Below, piece by piece: positions 1 to 8,667 of a stretch of DNA of 64,000 bases. The notes under the pieces are model-generated. The model searched no databases. It was not told the origin of the DNA and worked only from the letters and a program-made list of their open reading frames with translations. Positions within the stretch are counted from its first letter, which is position 1, and every line of letters begins with the position of its first letter. The stretch comes from VXRD01 sp965232265 (GTDB taxonomy: Bacteria > Latescibacterota > UBA2968): positions 372,001 through 436,000 of the forward strand of contig CBDDPH010000002.1 in NCBI GenBank assembly GCA_965232265.1, read 5' to 3'. The position numbers and the translations under genes are program-made.

Positions 1-463
1 TATCAAACTCGCCGTAACGTTCGAGAATTTTATCCGTCTCGCGCGTCCATACATCACTGAACCAGAAACCTCGGAATCGATCATCTGAGAAATCTGGATA
101 TTCAGCCGGCATTGCCAGATTATCGAGATGTTTAACAACCACATCGCCGAGCGCGTCATGGGACTCTGCCCAGACCTTCAAAACCGCGCCAGTTAGCTTG
201 TCTAATACGGTCACGGCTTTCAGGGTCTGCTTCATGAGATAAGGCGTTGGTGCTTTAGCGGGTTCTTTTGGAAACTGCGGTACTTTCACTGTGCTGTTTA
301 TAGCCGAGTTGAGCAATCCCCGCGCTTCTTTTGACACCTTATCCCTCGAATCAAGCGCGCGTTTGACCACAGCCTCGTGATATTCATGATTCATAAATCC
401 AAAGATCGCACTGAGTTGCAAACGCTCTACATTCGTTATATCGCCTGAAAACATATCTGACAT
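1..463 (-). CDS. Hypothetical protein, 3' end beyond window
   Basis: The frame is open from an ATG at 463 to the window edge, giving 154 codons with no stop. The start is well supported: a GGAG Shine-Dalgarno lies 7 nt upstream. The visible protein begins MSDMFSGDITNVERLQLSAI and is soluble and helix-rich, with no signal peptide or membrane segment. A proline-rich linker (about residues 60-72) separates two helical parts, and the last visible part is aromatic and charged (DRFRGFWFSDVW). I do not recognise the family. It lies downstream of tRNA-Pro on the same strand but behind a hairpin terminator, so it probably has its own promoter. The C-terminal part is missing. Confidence 0.7.
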   Translation of the reverse strand, partial: MSDMFSGDITNVERLQLSAIFGFMNHEYHEAVVKRALDSRDKVSKEARGLLNSAINSTVKVPQFPKEPAKAPTPYLMKQTLKAVTVLDKLTGAVLKVWAESHDALGDVVVKHLDNLAMPAEYPDFSDDRFRGFWFSDVWTRETDKILERYGEFD

Positions 464-521
464 TGCACAACTCCTCTCGCCGCTATTTACCATCCGTCTA
501 ACAGTTATAAATATAAAATAA

Positions 522-548
522 GGGGTTATGCTTTGATTGCATAACCCC
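522..548 (-). terminator. Hairpin terminator after tRNA-Pro
   Basis: A perfect 10-bp inverted repeat (GGGGTTATGC / GCATAACCCC, 7-nt loop) is followed on the minus strand by a T-rich stretch (TTATTTTATATTT). It lies a few bases after the tRNA 3' end, so it most likely terminates the tRNA transcript before the unknown gene that ends beyond the window. Confidence 0.75.
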
Positions 549-555
549 GTTATTA

Positions 556-632
556 TGGTCGGAGCGACTGGATTTGAACCAGCGACCCCCATCACCCCAA
601 GATGGTGCGCTACCGAGCTGCGCTACGCTCCG
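556..632 (-). tRNA. tRNA-Pro (GGG)
   Basis: On the minus strand the sequence folds as a cloverleaf. The 7-bp acceptor stem is CGGAGCG/CGCTCCG with discriminator A and an encoded CCA (558-556). The D-arm is GCGCAGCTCGGTAGCGC. The anticodon stem CCATC/GATGG carries loop TTGGGGT, giving anticodon GGG, and the T-loop is GTTCAAATC. GGG reads the proline codons CCC and CCU. Confidence 0.93.
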
Positions 633-705
633 ACAACTTGTTCGTGAATGAATCTACCCATTTTGCCAGAAACCGTCAAGATAAACAAGCGACCAGCGAA
701 AATCT

Positions 706-738
706 TCTGGATTGCGGCTCAAAATCATGCCGCAATGA
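706..738 (-). repeat. REP-like palindrome, copy 1
   Basis: An inverted repeat TTGCGGC / GCCGCAA with a 10-nt loop, flanked by TCTGGA on one side and TGAC on the other. Read on the minus strand it matches the element found again at 34511, 57324, 58131 and 61435. It lies between tRNA-Pro and the FG-GAP-like gene. Confidence 0.75.
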
Positions 739-770
739 CAATCGCTATTCCTATCGTCACGCCTGCTGCT

Positions 771-809
771 CTTCACACTTCCTACTTCACACTTCACACT
801 TCTACCTAC
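771..809. repeat. Short-word tandem repeat (CTTCACACTTC unit)
   Basis: Three to four imperfect copies of a roughly 10-nt word (CTTCACACTT, CTACTTCACACTTCACACTT) overlap the last codons of the gene ending at 802. The same word occurs inverted at 44130-44158. No coding or structural role is visible. Confidence 0.55.
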
Positions 810-1674
810 CAGAACTCAAAAAACTCTCGGATTGCAGATCCACATCAAAAATGCGAATCAATCGGCGGGGCTTTGTCGTCTCGCCGATCAATTCGGGTAT
901 GCCATCGCCATCGAGGTCTGCGTATCCAATTTTCTCACCAAAACCATCGCGGTATTCCCACTCAACGCGCTGATAAGTCGCGCCAATAACAAACCCCGTA
1001 TTGAGTACAATCTCGAGCTCACCGTCATCGTCGAGATCGCCAACAGCCATACTCTGTGCCCACAACCCCTGCTCACTGCTCCATTCTAAAAACAGATTTT
1101 TGCAATCGAACACAAACAAGCGCCCAACCTGTGCGGCGCGATCCTGATCGGACTTATCGCGCGATCCGGGCGGCGGCCGATAGTTCCGACTCTCTGCAGC
1201 ATCCTCGCCGCAAAATACCAGTTCGAGCTGCGGATCGTCGTCAATATTTTCAATCACCATAGCCGAAACCGATGCAAATTCATCGTCCGTGCTTCGCCAT
1301 ATCTCACGGAAATCGCTGGCGCGATACAACGCAATACCCCCAGACTGGGTATATGCAACGATCTCGAGATTGTCATCGACATCGATATCCAGAACAAAAA
1401 CTTCTGCGATCTCCCCTCTCAGCGTGGGACTTCTCCACACCTCTCGAAAGCGCTCCTCTTGCATTTCCAACACATAGACTGACCCATGCCGGTCGCCATA
1501 CACAATGCGCGGTGCCTCATCACCTGTACCCACAATTGCTTTTACGGCTCTCATCTCGGGTACAAACCCGCCAAAAGAGATCGCGTCATTGTCCTTCCAA
1601 TGAAACCACGCCAGATCGGTCGCTGAAATCGTAGCTGTAAGGGCAAAGAGCCAGAGCAGTATCCTTATGACCAT
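802..1674 (-). CDS. Secreted FG-GAP/VCBS-like beta-propeller protein
   Basis: 290 aa from the ATG at 1674, chosen because GAGGAG lies 6 nt upstream; the longer frame would run into mlaD. The N-terminus (MVIRILLWLFALTATISAT) is a typical signal peptide, so the protein is exported. The body contains repeated beta-strand units ending in calcium-binding-type loops, including DLDDDGELEIV and DLDGDGIPELI near the C-terminus and weaker DIDVDDNLEI and NIDDDPQLEL copies earlier. This is the pattern of FG-GAP/VCBS propellers. It follows mlaD by 10 nt and so appears to be the fourth gene of the lipid-transport operon. A role in envelope lipid traffic is inferred from position only. The substrate is unknown. 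Confidence 0.75.
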   Translation of the reverse strand: MVIRILLWLFALTATISATDLAWFHWKDNDAISFGGFVPEMRAVKAIVGTGDEAPRIVYGDRHGSVYVLEMQEERFREVWRSPTLRGEIAEVFVLDIDVDDNLEIVAYTQSGGIALYRASDFREIWRSTDDEFASVSAMVIENIDDDPQLELVFCGEDAAESRNYRPPPGSRDKSDQDRAAQVGRLFVFDCKNLFLEWSSEQGLWAQSMAVGDLDDDGELEIVLNTGFVIGATYQRVEWEYRDGFGEKIGYADLDGDGIPELIGETTKPRRLIRIFDVDLQSESFLSSGR

Positions 1675-1684
1675 AGTGAACTCC

Positions 1685-2596
1685 TCAGAATATACTAATA
1701 TGGAGGTAGCGTTTGGGATTCCGCTGGATATCTGCAATAAGACTATCCATCGACGTCAGGGTGCGATCCAGATGCTCGTACACCGCTTCGTCCTTAACCA
1801 AACGCCCGACCGTACCGCGTCCATCTCGTATCCCTTTGGAAATATCATCGAGATTGGCAAATGTATTCTGCATGGCAACCGAAGTCGATTCCATCTGTGC
1901 CGAAATCCGCGCAAGGCGTTCCATAATCACAGTTATATTGGTCACGGCAATGGTCAAATTTTCGCGATTATCCCGCATCAGACCACTCGCATCGCCCGTC
2001 GCCATCGCCAAACTGTCCAGCATCTTATCGACCTTACCCAGATTATCGTCATTCAATAATCGGTTGAGATAGTACGTGGTCGTGTCAATACGCGAAAGAA
2101 CGCTTTCCAGATGCGCGAGATTGTTATTGCTGGCTACGCCATCTACAGCGCCGCGAATTTTTTCGATCATAAGCCTGCTTTCAGACACCATCGCATCGAG
2201 ATCCGAAGCAGAAGTTCCCTGTACAACAGCGCCATCTGGCAGACGCTGTTCCGACTCACCCAACTGAATCTCGATCATCTGCCCACCCAGCAGACCATCG
2301 GATTTGAGTAAAAAACGCGAATCCACAGGCAAATCTCTCACCGCGGCAAATCCAAGTGCGACAAAAGGCAACCCATCCTCAAGGGTAATAGACAGCACCT
2401 TTCCCACCCGCACCCCACGAAATGTCACCGGATTGCCCACTTGAAGCCCCGGCACACTGTCGAACCTGACATGGATGCGATATCCACCAGCCGCACCTGC
2501 ATAGCGCTCCGAAAGCCACACCGTGCCGACCACCAGAATAACGGCTGCAAAAAATACAACTGCGCCCAGAATAATTTCTTGCCGACGATTTCTCAT
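1685..2596 (-). CDS. mlaD: MlaD-type MCE-domain lipid-binding protein
   Basis: 303 aa. An N-terminal membrane anchor (about residues 8-30, LGAVVFFAAVILVVGTVWL) is followed by one MCE domain (about 38-115, with VPGLQVGNPVTFRGVRVGKV), then a long helical, Asn/Asp-rich tail (about 130-290) predicted to form a coiled or hydrophobic tunnel-like segment. MCE proteins of this type hold phospholipid in the periplasm and pass it to or from the MlaFE ABC transporter. It follows mlaF by 3 nt and mlaE-mlaF precede it, the usual order for this transporter. No MlaC or MlaB gene is in the cluster. The family call is firm; transport direction cannot be read from sequence. Confidence 0.92.
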   Translation of the reverse strand: MRNRRQEIILGAVVFFAAVILVVGTVWLSERYAGAAGGYRIHVRFDSVPGLQVGNPVTFRGVRVGKVLSITLEDGLPFVALGFAAVRDLPVDSRFLLKSDGLLGGQMIEIQLGESEQRLPDGAVVQGTSASDLDAMVSESRLMIEKIRGAVDGVASNNNLAHLESVLSRIDTTTYYLNRLLNDDNLGKVDKMLDSLAMATGDASGLMRDNRENLTIAVTNITVIMERLARISAQMESTSVAMQNTFANLDDISKGIRDGRGTVGRLVKDEAVYEHLDRTLTSMDSLIADIQRNPKRYLHISIF

Positions 2597-2599
2597 ACG

Positions 2600-3343
2600 C
2601 TATCCCAACCTGCCTTGAATAAACAATTCGAAGATCTCATTGCCAGAATCCTCGACATCTTCCATCGCGCCTTGAACCACTGCTTTGCCGTCGTAGAGCA
2701 GGGCAACCCGATCTGAAACGCGCCGGGCAAGGGGCATATCGTGGGTGACGACCACCGATGTTACATTGAGTTCCGATTGCAATTTCAGTATGTAGTCGCC
2801 CACAACACTGGATGTATTTGGATCCAGACCCGTTGTGGGTTCATCATACAGAATAAAATCGGGTTCCATCGCAATCGCCCGCGCAAGTGCCGCGCGTTTT
2901 CTCATTCCCCCCGACAACTCAACCGGCATCTTGGCCTCTGTACCCGCCAACCGCACGGCATCGAGGCAGACATGCACGCGCTCTGAAATTTCTTCTTCGG
3001 ACATCTTGGTGTGCATACGCAACCCAAAAGCCACATTTTCTTTCACCGTCATAGAATCAAAAAGTGCCGAAGACTGAAACAAAACACCAATGCGCTTGCG
3101 CAACTCGAGCAACGCGCTGTGGCGAATCCGCGCCATGTCATAACCGGCAACGACGACCTTTCCCACATCTGCCCGCTCAATCCCAATCACATGCTTTAAA
3201 GTCACACTTTTGCCGCATCCACTCGGTCCCAAAATAGTCGTAATCTCAGACCGGGGAATCCACAGATCAAGCCCTTTTAGCACGGATTGCGCTTCAAAAG
3301 ACTTAAACACCTCGACAAACTCAATAGCCGTTTCATTTGCCAT
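2600..3343 (-). CDS. mlaF: ABC transporter ATPase MlaF-like
   Basis: 247 aa, normal for an Mla/Ttg2A ATPase. Walker A is LGPSGCGKSVTLKHV (about residues 38-52), the ABC signature is LSGGMRKRAALARAIA (about 143-158), Walker B is FILYDEPTTGLDP (about 162-174), and the H-loop is VVTHDM. The sequence LSGGM rather than LSGGQ is characteristic of the MlaF group. It energises lipid movement through MlaE. The gene lies 3 nt after mlaE and 3 nt before mlaD, so the three are presumably co-translated on one mRNA. Confidence 0.95.
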   Translation of the reverse strand: MANETAIEFVEVFKSFEAQSVLKGLDLWIPRSEITTILGPSGCGKSVTLKHVIGIERADVGKVVVAGYDMARIRHSALLELRKRIGVLFQSSALFDSMTVKENVAFGLRMHTKMSEEEISERVHVCLDAVRLAGTEAKMPVELSGGMRKRAALARAIAMEPDFILYDEPTTGLDPNTSSVVGDYILKLQSELNVTSVVVTHDMPLARRVSDRVALLYDGKAVVQGAMEDVEDSGNEIFELFIQGRLG

Positions 3344-3346
3344 AGT

Positions 3347-4120
3347 TTAATACAACAACGCGTGTGTTAAAAAATAATCGAGAATGAGAACGAGCGCAGA
3401 AGATATCACAACTGCAGCCGTAGCAGCCCGCCCAACGCCCTGTGCGCCGCCTGCAGTGCAAAGCCCCTTGTAAGACCCCATAAACGTCAGCAACCCACCA
3501 TAAACAACGGATTTGACCAACCCGACAAAAACATCGTACACCTCAAAATAGAGCTTCATACCTTTGACCAACTCTGTAGGCGTAATCGCCATCTTGATCA
3601 TCGACATACCAAACCCACAGAGAATCGCGACCAAAAAAGAGTAAATCACGAGAATTGGAACCATAATCGCGCCAGCGAGCATTCGGGGCAACATGAGATA
3701 CCCCACGGGATCGACAGCCATCGACGCGAGGGCATCCACTTGCTCTGAGACTTTCATCGTGCCGAGTTCAGACGCAACGCCCGCCCCCACCCTGCCCGCG
3801 AGCACGAGACCCAACAAAATAGGCGACAGCACGAGTATCACAGAGCGCACCATAAGCGCACCGACCATATAGTCGGGCACGTAAGCTTCCATCTGATAAG
3901 CCGTCTGAATAGCGACCGCCATCCCACTAAAAGCCGAAATCAGGCAGACCAGAGGCAGAGAGCTAACACCGACAGCATAACACTGTTCGATAATCTGATG
4001 TCGGTAGAGGTAGAGATGCCGCATTTCTGTCACGCACTGGACGCCATAGCAGAACATCTGGAAAACTTGGATAAAAAATGCGGCGAGTTGCCCACCGAGA
4101 AATGCAAATAATCGGCCCAT
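3347..4120 (-). CDS. mlaE: ABC transporter permease MlaE-like
   Basis: 257 aa, five to six membrane segments, standard length. The MlaE core is clear: GRVGAGVASELGTMKVSEQVDA (split here: GRVGAGVASELG, then TMKVSEQVDAL) at about residues 127-148, which couples to the ATPase, followed by DPVGYLMLPRMLAG. The N-terminus carries an amphipathic interface helix. First gene of the mlaE-mlaF-mlaD operon. A candidate promoter lies 55 nt upstream (4175-4203). Confidence 0.94.
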   Translation of the reverse strand: MGRLFAFLGGQLAAFFIQVFQMFCYGVQCVTEMRHLYLYRHQIIEQCYAVGVSSLPLVCLISAFSGMAVAIQTAYQMEAYVPDYMVGALMVRSVILVLSPILLGLVLAGRVGAGVASELGTMKVSEQVDALASMAVDPVGYLMLPRMLAGAIMVPILVIYSFLVAILCGFGMSMIKMAITPTELVKGMKLYFEVYDVFVGLVKSVVYGGLLTFMGSYKGLCTAGGAQGVGRAATAAVVISSALVLILDYFLTHALLY

Positions 4121-4174
4121 AGCGAGTGGAAGCTCAAAAGTGAGGCGGGTTAAAAGGATCCAGAAAGCGTTTAG

Positions 4175-4203
4175 AATCTACACTCCATTTTTCAATAAAT
4201 CAA
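4175..4203 (-). promoter_or_regulatory. Candidate sigma-70 promoter of mla operon
   Basis: On the minus strand TTGATT (4203-4198), a 17-nt spacer and TAGATT (4180-4175), 55 nt before the mlaE ATG. Each hexamer matches consensus at about four of six positions. Based on pattern only. Confidence 0.35.
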
Positions 4204-4242
4204 CTGTTATATAACCCTTTTTGGTGAAAGAACCCACACGAC

Positions 4243-4275
4243 AAAGGCGGCCCTGGAAAAACCAGAACCGCCTTT
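4243..4275. terminator. Bidirectional hairpin downstream of sigma factor
   Basis: Inverted repeat AAAGGCGG / CCGCCTTT with a nested CCTGG/CCAG stem. It is A/T-flanked on both sides, as in many bidirectional terminators. It lies 65 nt past the end of the sigma factor gene (minus strand) and before the mla operon promoter, so it probably separates the two transcripts. Confidence 0.55.
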
Positions 4276-4339
4276 ATTATTTCGAAGCTGAGATGATAGC
4301 TGCCTGTGCGTGCCTCTGTTTGTGCCGAAGGCAGACAGG

Positions 4340-5302
4340 TCACACCAGATCTTCCACTTTTCCACCCGGAACATTTCTCCGAAAATATCGCTGCAACTTG
4401 TCGAGCGCGCGGTTGCGAATCTGGCGCACGCGCTCTCGGGTAACACCCAGAGAACAGCCAATATCACTCAACGTGCGGCGCTCACCTCCGTCGAGACCAA
4501 AATAAGCGCGAATAACCTCTCGCTCCCGCAGGTCTAAAGAATCATTGAGAGACCGCAATATAAGCTCGGACTGATCCCGGTATATCACGAGTTGATCTGG
4601 ATCATCTTCATCGGCCTCGAGTATATTCTGGAGCGACTGCTCGCCCGCCGTGTCTATGGGTGCAGACAAAGACAGATCTGGACGCACACAGCGCAACGCC
4701 CGCTCTGCGCGTTTGTTGCTGATCTGCATATCGCTGGCGACCTCGTCCAGCGTGGGCACGCGCCCCAATTCCTGCGTCATCTGCCCCCAGCGACGCGCCA
4801 ACCGGTCCATATCCTCCTGGCGATTTGCAGGCATAACCACATTAGACGTGCGCTTGAGCGCATTGAGAATGCACTGCCGAATCCACCACACCGCATAGCT
4901 GATAAACTTAAACCCGCGTTTCTCGTCAAATCGCTTGAGGGCTTCCATCAAACCCATATTGCCCTCGGCAATCAAATCGGCAAGGGGCACGCCCCGTCCC
5001 TGATATTCGAGTGCAACACTGACGACAAAACGCAAGTTTGACGTGATGATCTTGTCAATCGCCGCTCGATTTCCCCGCTTGGCCTTGCGAAGGATTTTTT
5101 GTTCCTCTTCTCGGCTCAATGGGGGGTACTTGCGTAGTTCCTTGAGATAGCTCTGAACAGAAGCTTCGCGCGCATACTGTGTCTCTTGTTGCGTGTATTC
5201 CATTGTATCTCCTACCACATGTTCCTTCTTACCCGACTCAGTGCTTGCCTGCGCGTGGCGCGCAAGCAGGCGGAATTTTGGTGCAACAGTTGGCGTCTCC
5301 AT
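4340..5302 (-). CDS. RNA polymerase sigma-70 factor (RpoD/RpoS-type)
   Basis: 320 aa from the first ATG. Region 1.2 is at about residues 46-75 (SVQSYLKELRKYPPLSREEE). Region 2 follows, with DLIAEGNMGLMEALKRFD and the -10-melting segment FISYAVWWIRQCILNAL, then region 3 and a region 4 helix-turn-helix LSDIGCSLGVTRERVRQIRN near the C-terminus. Region 1.1 is absent. It is a short group 1/2 factor, as in many Bacteroidota-like and related phyla. The start is uncertain: an internal ATG at 5203 has a better Shine-Dalgarno (GGAG, 5 nt spacing) and yields 287 aa beginning MEYTQQETQY, close to where family homology starts. It stands alone on its transcript and may be the housekeeping or an alternative primary-like factor. 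Confidence 0.92.
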   Translation of the reverse strand: METPTVAPKFRLLARHAQASTESGKKEHVVGDTMEYTQQETQYAREASVQSYLKELRKYPPLSREEEQKILRKAKRGNRAAIDKIITSNLRFVVSVALEYQGRGVPLADLIAEGNMGLMEALKRFDEKRGFKFISYAVWWIRQCILNALKRTSNVVMPANRQEDMDRLARRWGQMTQELGRVPTLDEVASDMQISNKRAERALRCVRPDLSLSAPIDTAGEQSLQNILEADEDDPDQLVIYRDQSELILRSLNDSLDLREREVIRAYFGLDGGERRTLSDIGCSLGVTRERVRQIRNRALDKLQRYFRRNVPGGKVEDLV

Positions 5303-5340
5303 TTTTGATCGTCACCCCCTCCCAGAAGTGCGTTATTTGT

Positions 5341-5370
5341 TTGATATTTAAACGCACGTAACATTGACAA
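5341..5370 (-). promoter_or_regulatory. Candidate promoter of sigma factor gene
   Basis: Minus strand TTGTCA (5370-5365), 18-nt spacer, TATCAA (5346-5341), about 38 nt before the first ATG of the sigma gene. Moderate consensus match; pattern only. Confidence 0.3.
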
Positions 5371-5548
5371 AGTTTCGCATATAATCTCTATACAACACCC
5401 ATCCCCTGTTACATCTTAGATACACGCCATACATCTAAAGGTTTCAAAATAGTGCATACGCGGAAGGAGATCCCGAATTGCTTGCGGGACCAGTGCCGAA
5501 AGGCTATCTTGCCCACACCTGGCAATTTTATAAACGAAAGGAAAAACA

Positions 5549-6889
5549 ATGCCCCGACATAAAGATCACATTTTTCACAGAACCCTCAAAAAAGAATGGT
5601 CGAAAATATCACACGGAGAAGGCATTTACCTGTTCGATACGGAAGGAAAGCGCTATCTCGACGCCTGTGCGGGCGTGCATGTCGTCAGTATTGGCCACGG
5701 GGTCAAAGAGATCGCAGAGGTCATGGCCGAACAGGCGGAGAAGGTCTGTTTCACCTACGCCCGGTTCCTCACTCAGCCCCAAATCGACCTGGCGAACAAG
5801 ATCGCCGACCTCACGCCGGAAGACCTGAACCGGGTCTTTTTTGTTTCCGGAGGCTCCGAAGCCACAGAGTCGGCCATGAAAATCGCCCGGAAATACCATA
5901 TCGCAACCGGCAACCCCGGAAAGTACAGGGTCATCTCCCGGTGGCAGGCCTGGCACGGGAATACGGTTGGCGCCCTCTCCATGTCCGGGCGGTCGCCCTG
6001 GCGCGAGGACTATATCCCCTACCTGCTGAATTTCCCCCATATCCCGCCGCCCTACCCCTACCGATGCGCCTACTGTAAGGACCACTCGGAATGCCAACTC
6101 CACTGTGCAGAGGAACTGGAGCGGGTCATCAAACAGGAGGGAAGCGATTCGATCTCCGCCTTTATCGCCGAACCGATCCTCGGCACCTCCGCCGCCGGTG
6201 TGACCCCTCCTCAGGGCTACTACCCGCTCATTCGGGAAATCTGTGACCGGCACAATATCCTGATGATCGTGGATGAGGTCGTCACCGGCTTTGGCAGGAC
6301 AGGCCGCAACTTCGGCATCGAACATTGGGATGTGGTACCCGATATTATGGCGACCGGAAAGGGATTGAGCAGCGGCTACACACCCATTGCCGCAACCGTC
6401 GTCCACGAAAAGATCTACAACGCCATCTACAAAGAATCCGTCTCGTTTGCACACGGACACACCTACGGCGGAAACCCCCTTTCCTGCGCCACAGCTCTGG
6501 CCGTGCAAAACCACATCCAGACGCATGATCTGGTATCGAACTGCGCCCGGATGGGCGACCTGATGCTGGAAAAACTCATGCCCCTGCAGGACCTGCCGAT
6601 CGTCGGGGGCATACGCGGGAAGGGCCTGCTGACCGGCATCGAATTTGTGGCCGACAAATCCACCCGTGCCCCCTTCGACCTCTCAAAAGGAGTAACCGCA
6701 AGGATCGTGGATTTGGCTCTCGAAAAAGGAGTACTGGTCATGCCCGGCGCCCCCGGCCTGGTCGATGGTGTCGAAGGCGACCATATCGCCATCAGTCCCC
6801 CCTTCACCATCACCGAATCTGAAGTACAGCACGTTGTCGATGTGATAAGTGAAACCATTGTGGAGGTCTCCGCACAGCTGAGTAAGTAA
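5549..6889 (+). CDS. Class-III PLP aminotransferase
   Basis: 446 aa, full family length. The phosphate-binding GGSEATESA is at about residues 101-109, the cofactor Asp in MIVDEVVTGFGRTGR at about 239-253, and the Schiff-base Lys is K271 in MATGKGLSSGY. Class-III enzymes move an amino group between an omega-amine or amino acid and a keto acid. A four-cysteine insertion (C173, C176, C182, C186) is present, as in a subset of these transaminases. The gene is followed 21 nt later by the TIM-barrel gene at 6911 and likely shares its transcript, ending at the terminator at 8668. The amine substrate cannot be told from sequence. GAAAGGAAAAACA precedes the ATG as ribosome-binding site. Confidence 0.93.
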   Translation: MPRHKDHIFHRTLKKEWSKISHGEGIYLFDTEGKRYLDACAGVHVVSIGHGVKEIAEVMAEQAEKVCFTYARFLTQPQIDLANKIADLTPEDLNRVFFVSGGSEATESAMKIARKYHIATGNPGKYRVISRWQAWHGNTVGALSMSGRSPWREDYIPYLLNFPHIPPPYPYRCAYCKDHSECQLHCAEELERVIKQEGSDSISAFIAEPILGTSAAGVTPPQGYYPLIREICDRHNILMIVDEVVTGFGRTGRNFGIEHWDVVPDIMATGKGLSSGYTPIAATVVHEKIYNAIYKESVSFAHGHTYGGNPLSCATALAVQNHIQTHDLVSNCARMGDLMLEKLMPLQDLPIVGGIRGKGLLTGIEFVADKSTRAPFDLSKGVTARIVDLALEKGVLVMPGAPGLVDGVEGDHIAISPPFTITESEVQHVVDVISETIVEVSAQLSK

Positions 6890-6910
6890 TTCTCGGCATG
6901 GAGAGGGAAC

Positions 6911-8512
6911 ATGACAGAAAAAGCCCATCGGATCCTCTATGTGAGCGACCCATCCACCATCTCGCGCACGGTATTGCCCGATCCAGTAAGAGAAGCAGAC
7001 CTCCGCAAATGGGTGGATATGGTCGCGGACAGCGGGATAGATATATTCAATCAGGAAATATTCTCTCAAGGATGGACGGCCTACTGGCAATCCGAACACT
7101 ATGAATACGACCAGCGGCCTCAGCACCAGCGATTCAGACCATTGATCGAAGCGGGCACACAACCACTGGACATCCTCATCGACCAATCGCACCGGCGCGG
7201 CATGCAATTTATCGCTGGCTTCCGCATGAATGACGGCCATGCCGCACACAACCGCAAACAGGGCGTCGGCATTGCCGAATATATCGAATCCAATCCACAT
7301 CTGCGATTGCACGACCCGCGCCCCGGGCAGAACTACCAGGAACCAGAAGCCCTTGACTTCACACATCGAGAAGTTCGAGCATTCACCTATGGCGTCGTAG
7401 AAGAAGCCGCCTGCGGATTTGACATCGACGGCATAGAACTCTGCTTTCGAGACACGGCCTACTTCCCCCCGCACCACGCTGCCGAACGCGCACACCTCAT
7501 GACAAATCTCATACAAAATATCCGCACGCGACTGAATGAACGCGGCAAAGAAATCGGCAAAAAACTCATGCTTGGTGCGCGCATATACGCAACGCCAGCC
7601 GAATGCGCGAGTCAGGGCCTGGATATATGCAATTGGATCCAGAATGGATTGCTCGACTACATCAGCCCGCAAGACACGATGTATGCCGACCACAATTTGC
7701 CCTATTCGGAATGGGCGGCACTAACCCGGGAAACAGAGTGTCTGCTCTACCCCGGTTTGCTTCCGTGGAACAGCTACCGCGCGCGCTACCGCCTCGGACG
7801 CATCCCCTTGTGCCACGCCACCTGCCGCGCACTCGCGCACACCATGTACGGCGCCGGTGCAAATGGCATATCGATCTACAACCATTTTGTACCTTCCGTG
7901 TGGCAACCGCCTTTTTACCCTCAGGGCATGCAAGTCTTCCACCAACTCCGCGACCCCGAGCGCGTCGCGCGCGGCGAACGGCACTACATCTTCGATCCCA
8001 CCTGGGACGGATTCAGCGGTTTTGGAGCCAATGGCAGATGCAGCACTGGCGTAACCAACGCACAACAACTTCGACTATCGCGCAGCGAACAGTGCCCCAC
8101 GGGTGAATTTCGCTTTCAACTCTTCGAAAACCTGCAACACGCGCACTGCGCGACCCTCCTCTTTCGGGGATTTGGCCTGACCGCGGGCGATGAATTAGAC
8201 GTGCGTCTCAACGGCCATGCCATCCCCGACGAAGCCATTGGTCGCACCGCATCCTCTGATCGCGTCACAACCGTAGATTCGACACGGGAAAAAGACGACA
8301 GAAACATACCCTGTACCGCGCAGGGCGGGCGGATCGAATTTCGCGCACTCGCGGAAAAACCCGTTTTTTCCACGCGCTGGTTTGTCCTATCGGACCCGCT
8401 CGTCGAACGCGGCGACAACGACCTGTCCATCGCACTCACCAAAAGCGACCCCGAAGCCACATCCCCCACAATTGTAATCGACGAAGTAGAGATATTCGTC
8501 GAACCGCAATAA
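6911..8512 (+). CDS. Glycoside-hydrolase-like TIM-barrel protein of unknown function
   Basis: 533 aa with no signal peptide. The first 350 residues look like a TIM barrel of the kind seen in GHL10/family-10-like hydrolases: strands and loops such as DSGIDIFNQEIFSQGW, HRRGMQFIAGFRMND, CGFDIDGIELCFRDT, LMLGARIYATPAECASQG and DYISPQDTMY run in barrel order. Acidic residues at strand ends (ID.DGIELCF) could serve catalysis. The C-terminal 170 residues look like a beta-sandwich (FRFQLFENLQHAHCATLLF to VIDEVEIFVEP). The ribosome-binding site GAGAGGGAAC leads into the ATG. It sits directly after an aminotransferase. I cannot assign a substrate; the family resemblance is from pattern alone. Confidence 0.75.
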   Translation: MTEKAHRILYVSDPSTISRTVLPDPVREADLRKWVDMVADSGIDIFNQEIFSQGWTAYWQSEHYEYDQRPQHQRFRPLIEAGTQPLDILIDQSHRRGMQFIAGFRMNDGHAAHNRKQGVGIAEYIESNPHLRLHDPRPGQNYQEPEALDFTHREVRAFTYGVVEEAACGFDIDGIELCFRDTAYFPPHHAAERAHLMTNLIQNIRTRLNERGKEIGKKLMLGARIYATPAECASQGLDICNWIQNGLLDYISPQDTMYADHNLPYSEWAALTRETECLLYPGLLPWNSYRARYRLGRIPLCHATCRALAHTMYGAGANGISIYNHFVPSVWQPPFYPQGMQVFHQLRDPERVARGERHYIFDPTWDGFSGFGANGRCSTGVTNAQQLRLSRSEQCPTGEFRFQLFENLQHAHCATLLFRGFGLTAGDELDVRLNGHAIPDEAIGRTASSDRVTTVDSTREKDDRNIPCTAQGGRIEFRALAEKPVFSTRWFVLSDPLVERGDNDLSIALTKSDPEATSPTIVIDEVEIFVEPQ

Positions 8513-8547
8513 AAAACAGGCCATCAGCTATAGCAGATGGCTCTGTG

Positions 8548-8658
8548 ATGCCAGATTCGGATGTAAAACAACATTTTCCCAATTCTGAATCTGTGAATAA
8601 AGCACTCCGATCATTGCTTGAGAATGATTTGATCTGGATCGCTGAGACATGTGCCTAA
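8548..8658 (+). other. Possible 36-codon gene remnant
   Basis: Between the TIM-barrel gene and the terminator is a short frame, MPDSDVKQHFPNSESVNKAL, continuing to a stop at 8656-8658. Its second half (VNKALRSLLENDLIW) looks like a winged-helix recognition segment, as at the C-terminus of some archaeal-type ATPases. It could be a decayed gene end or chance. Nothing else is visible between 8513 and 8667. Confidence 0.2.
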
Positions 8659-8667
8659 CAAGATGAA

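Noticed and set aside
771..809. Repeat arrays considered as CRISPR
   Set aside because: Units are 7-12 nt, degenerate and without spacers. No cas genes are in the window.
4207..4467. Open frame of 86 codons on the minus strand past the sigma factor
   Set aside because: Mostly overlaps the sigma gene's 3' end in another frame and runs through the terminator hairpin.
5364..5394. TTGACA and TATAAT near 5364-5385 as a rightward promoter
   Set aside because: Spacing is only 10 nt. The alternative TATACA at 19 nt is weak, so I did not call it.
5609..6526. Open frame of 305 codons on the minus strand
   Set aside because: Antisense to the aminotransferase at 5549; no ribosome-binding site or recognisable domain.
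6683..7693. Open frame of 336 codons on the minus strand
   Set aside because: Spans two plus-strand genes in antisense; a Val/Phe-rich shadow.
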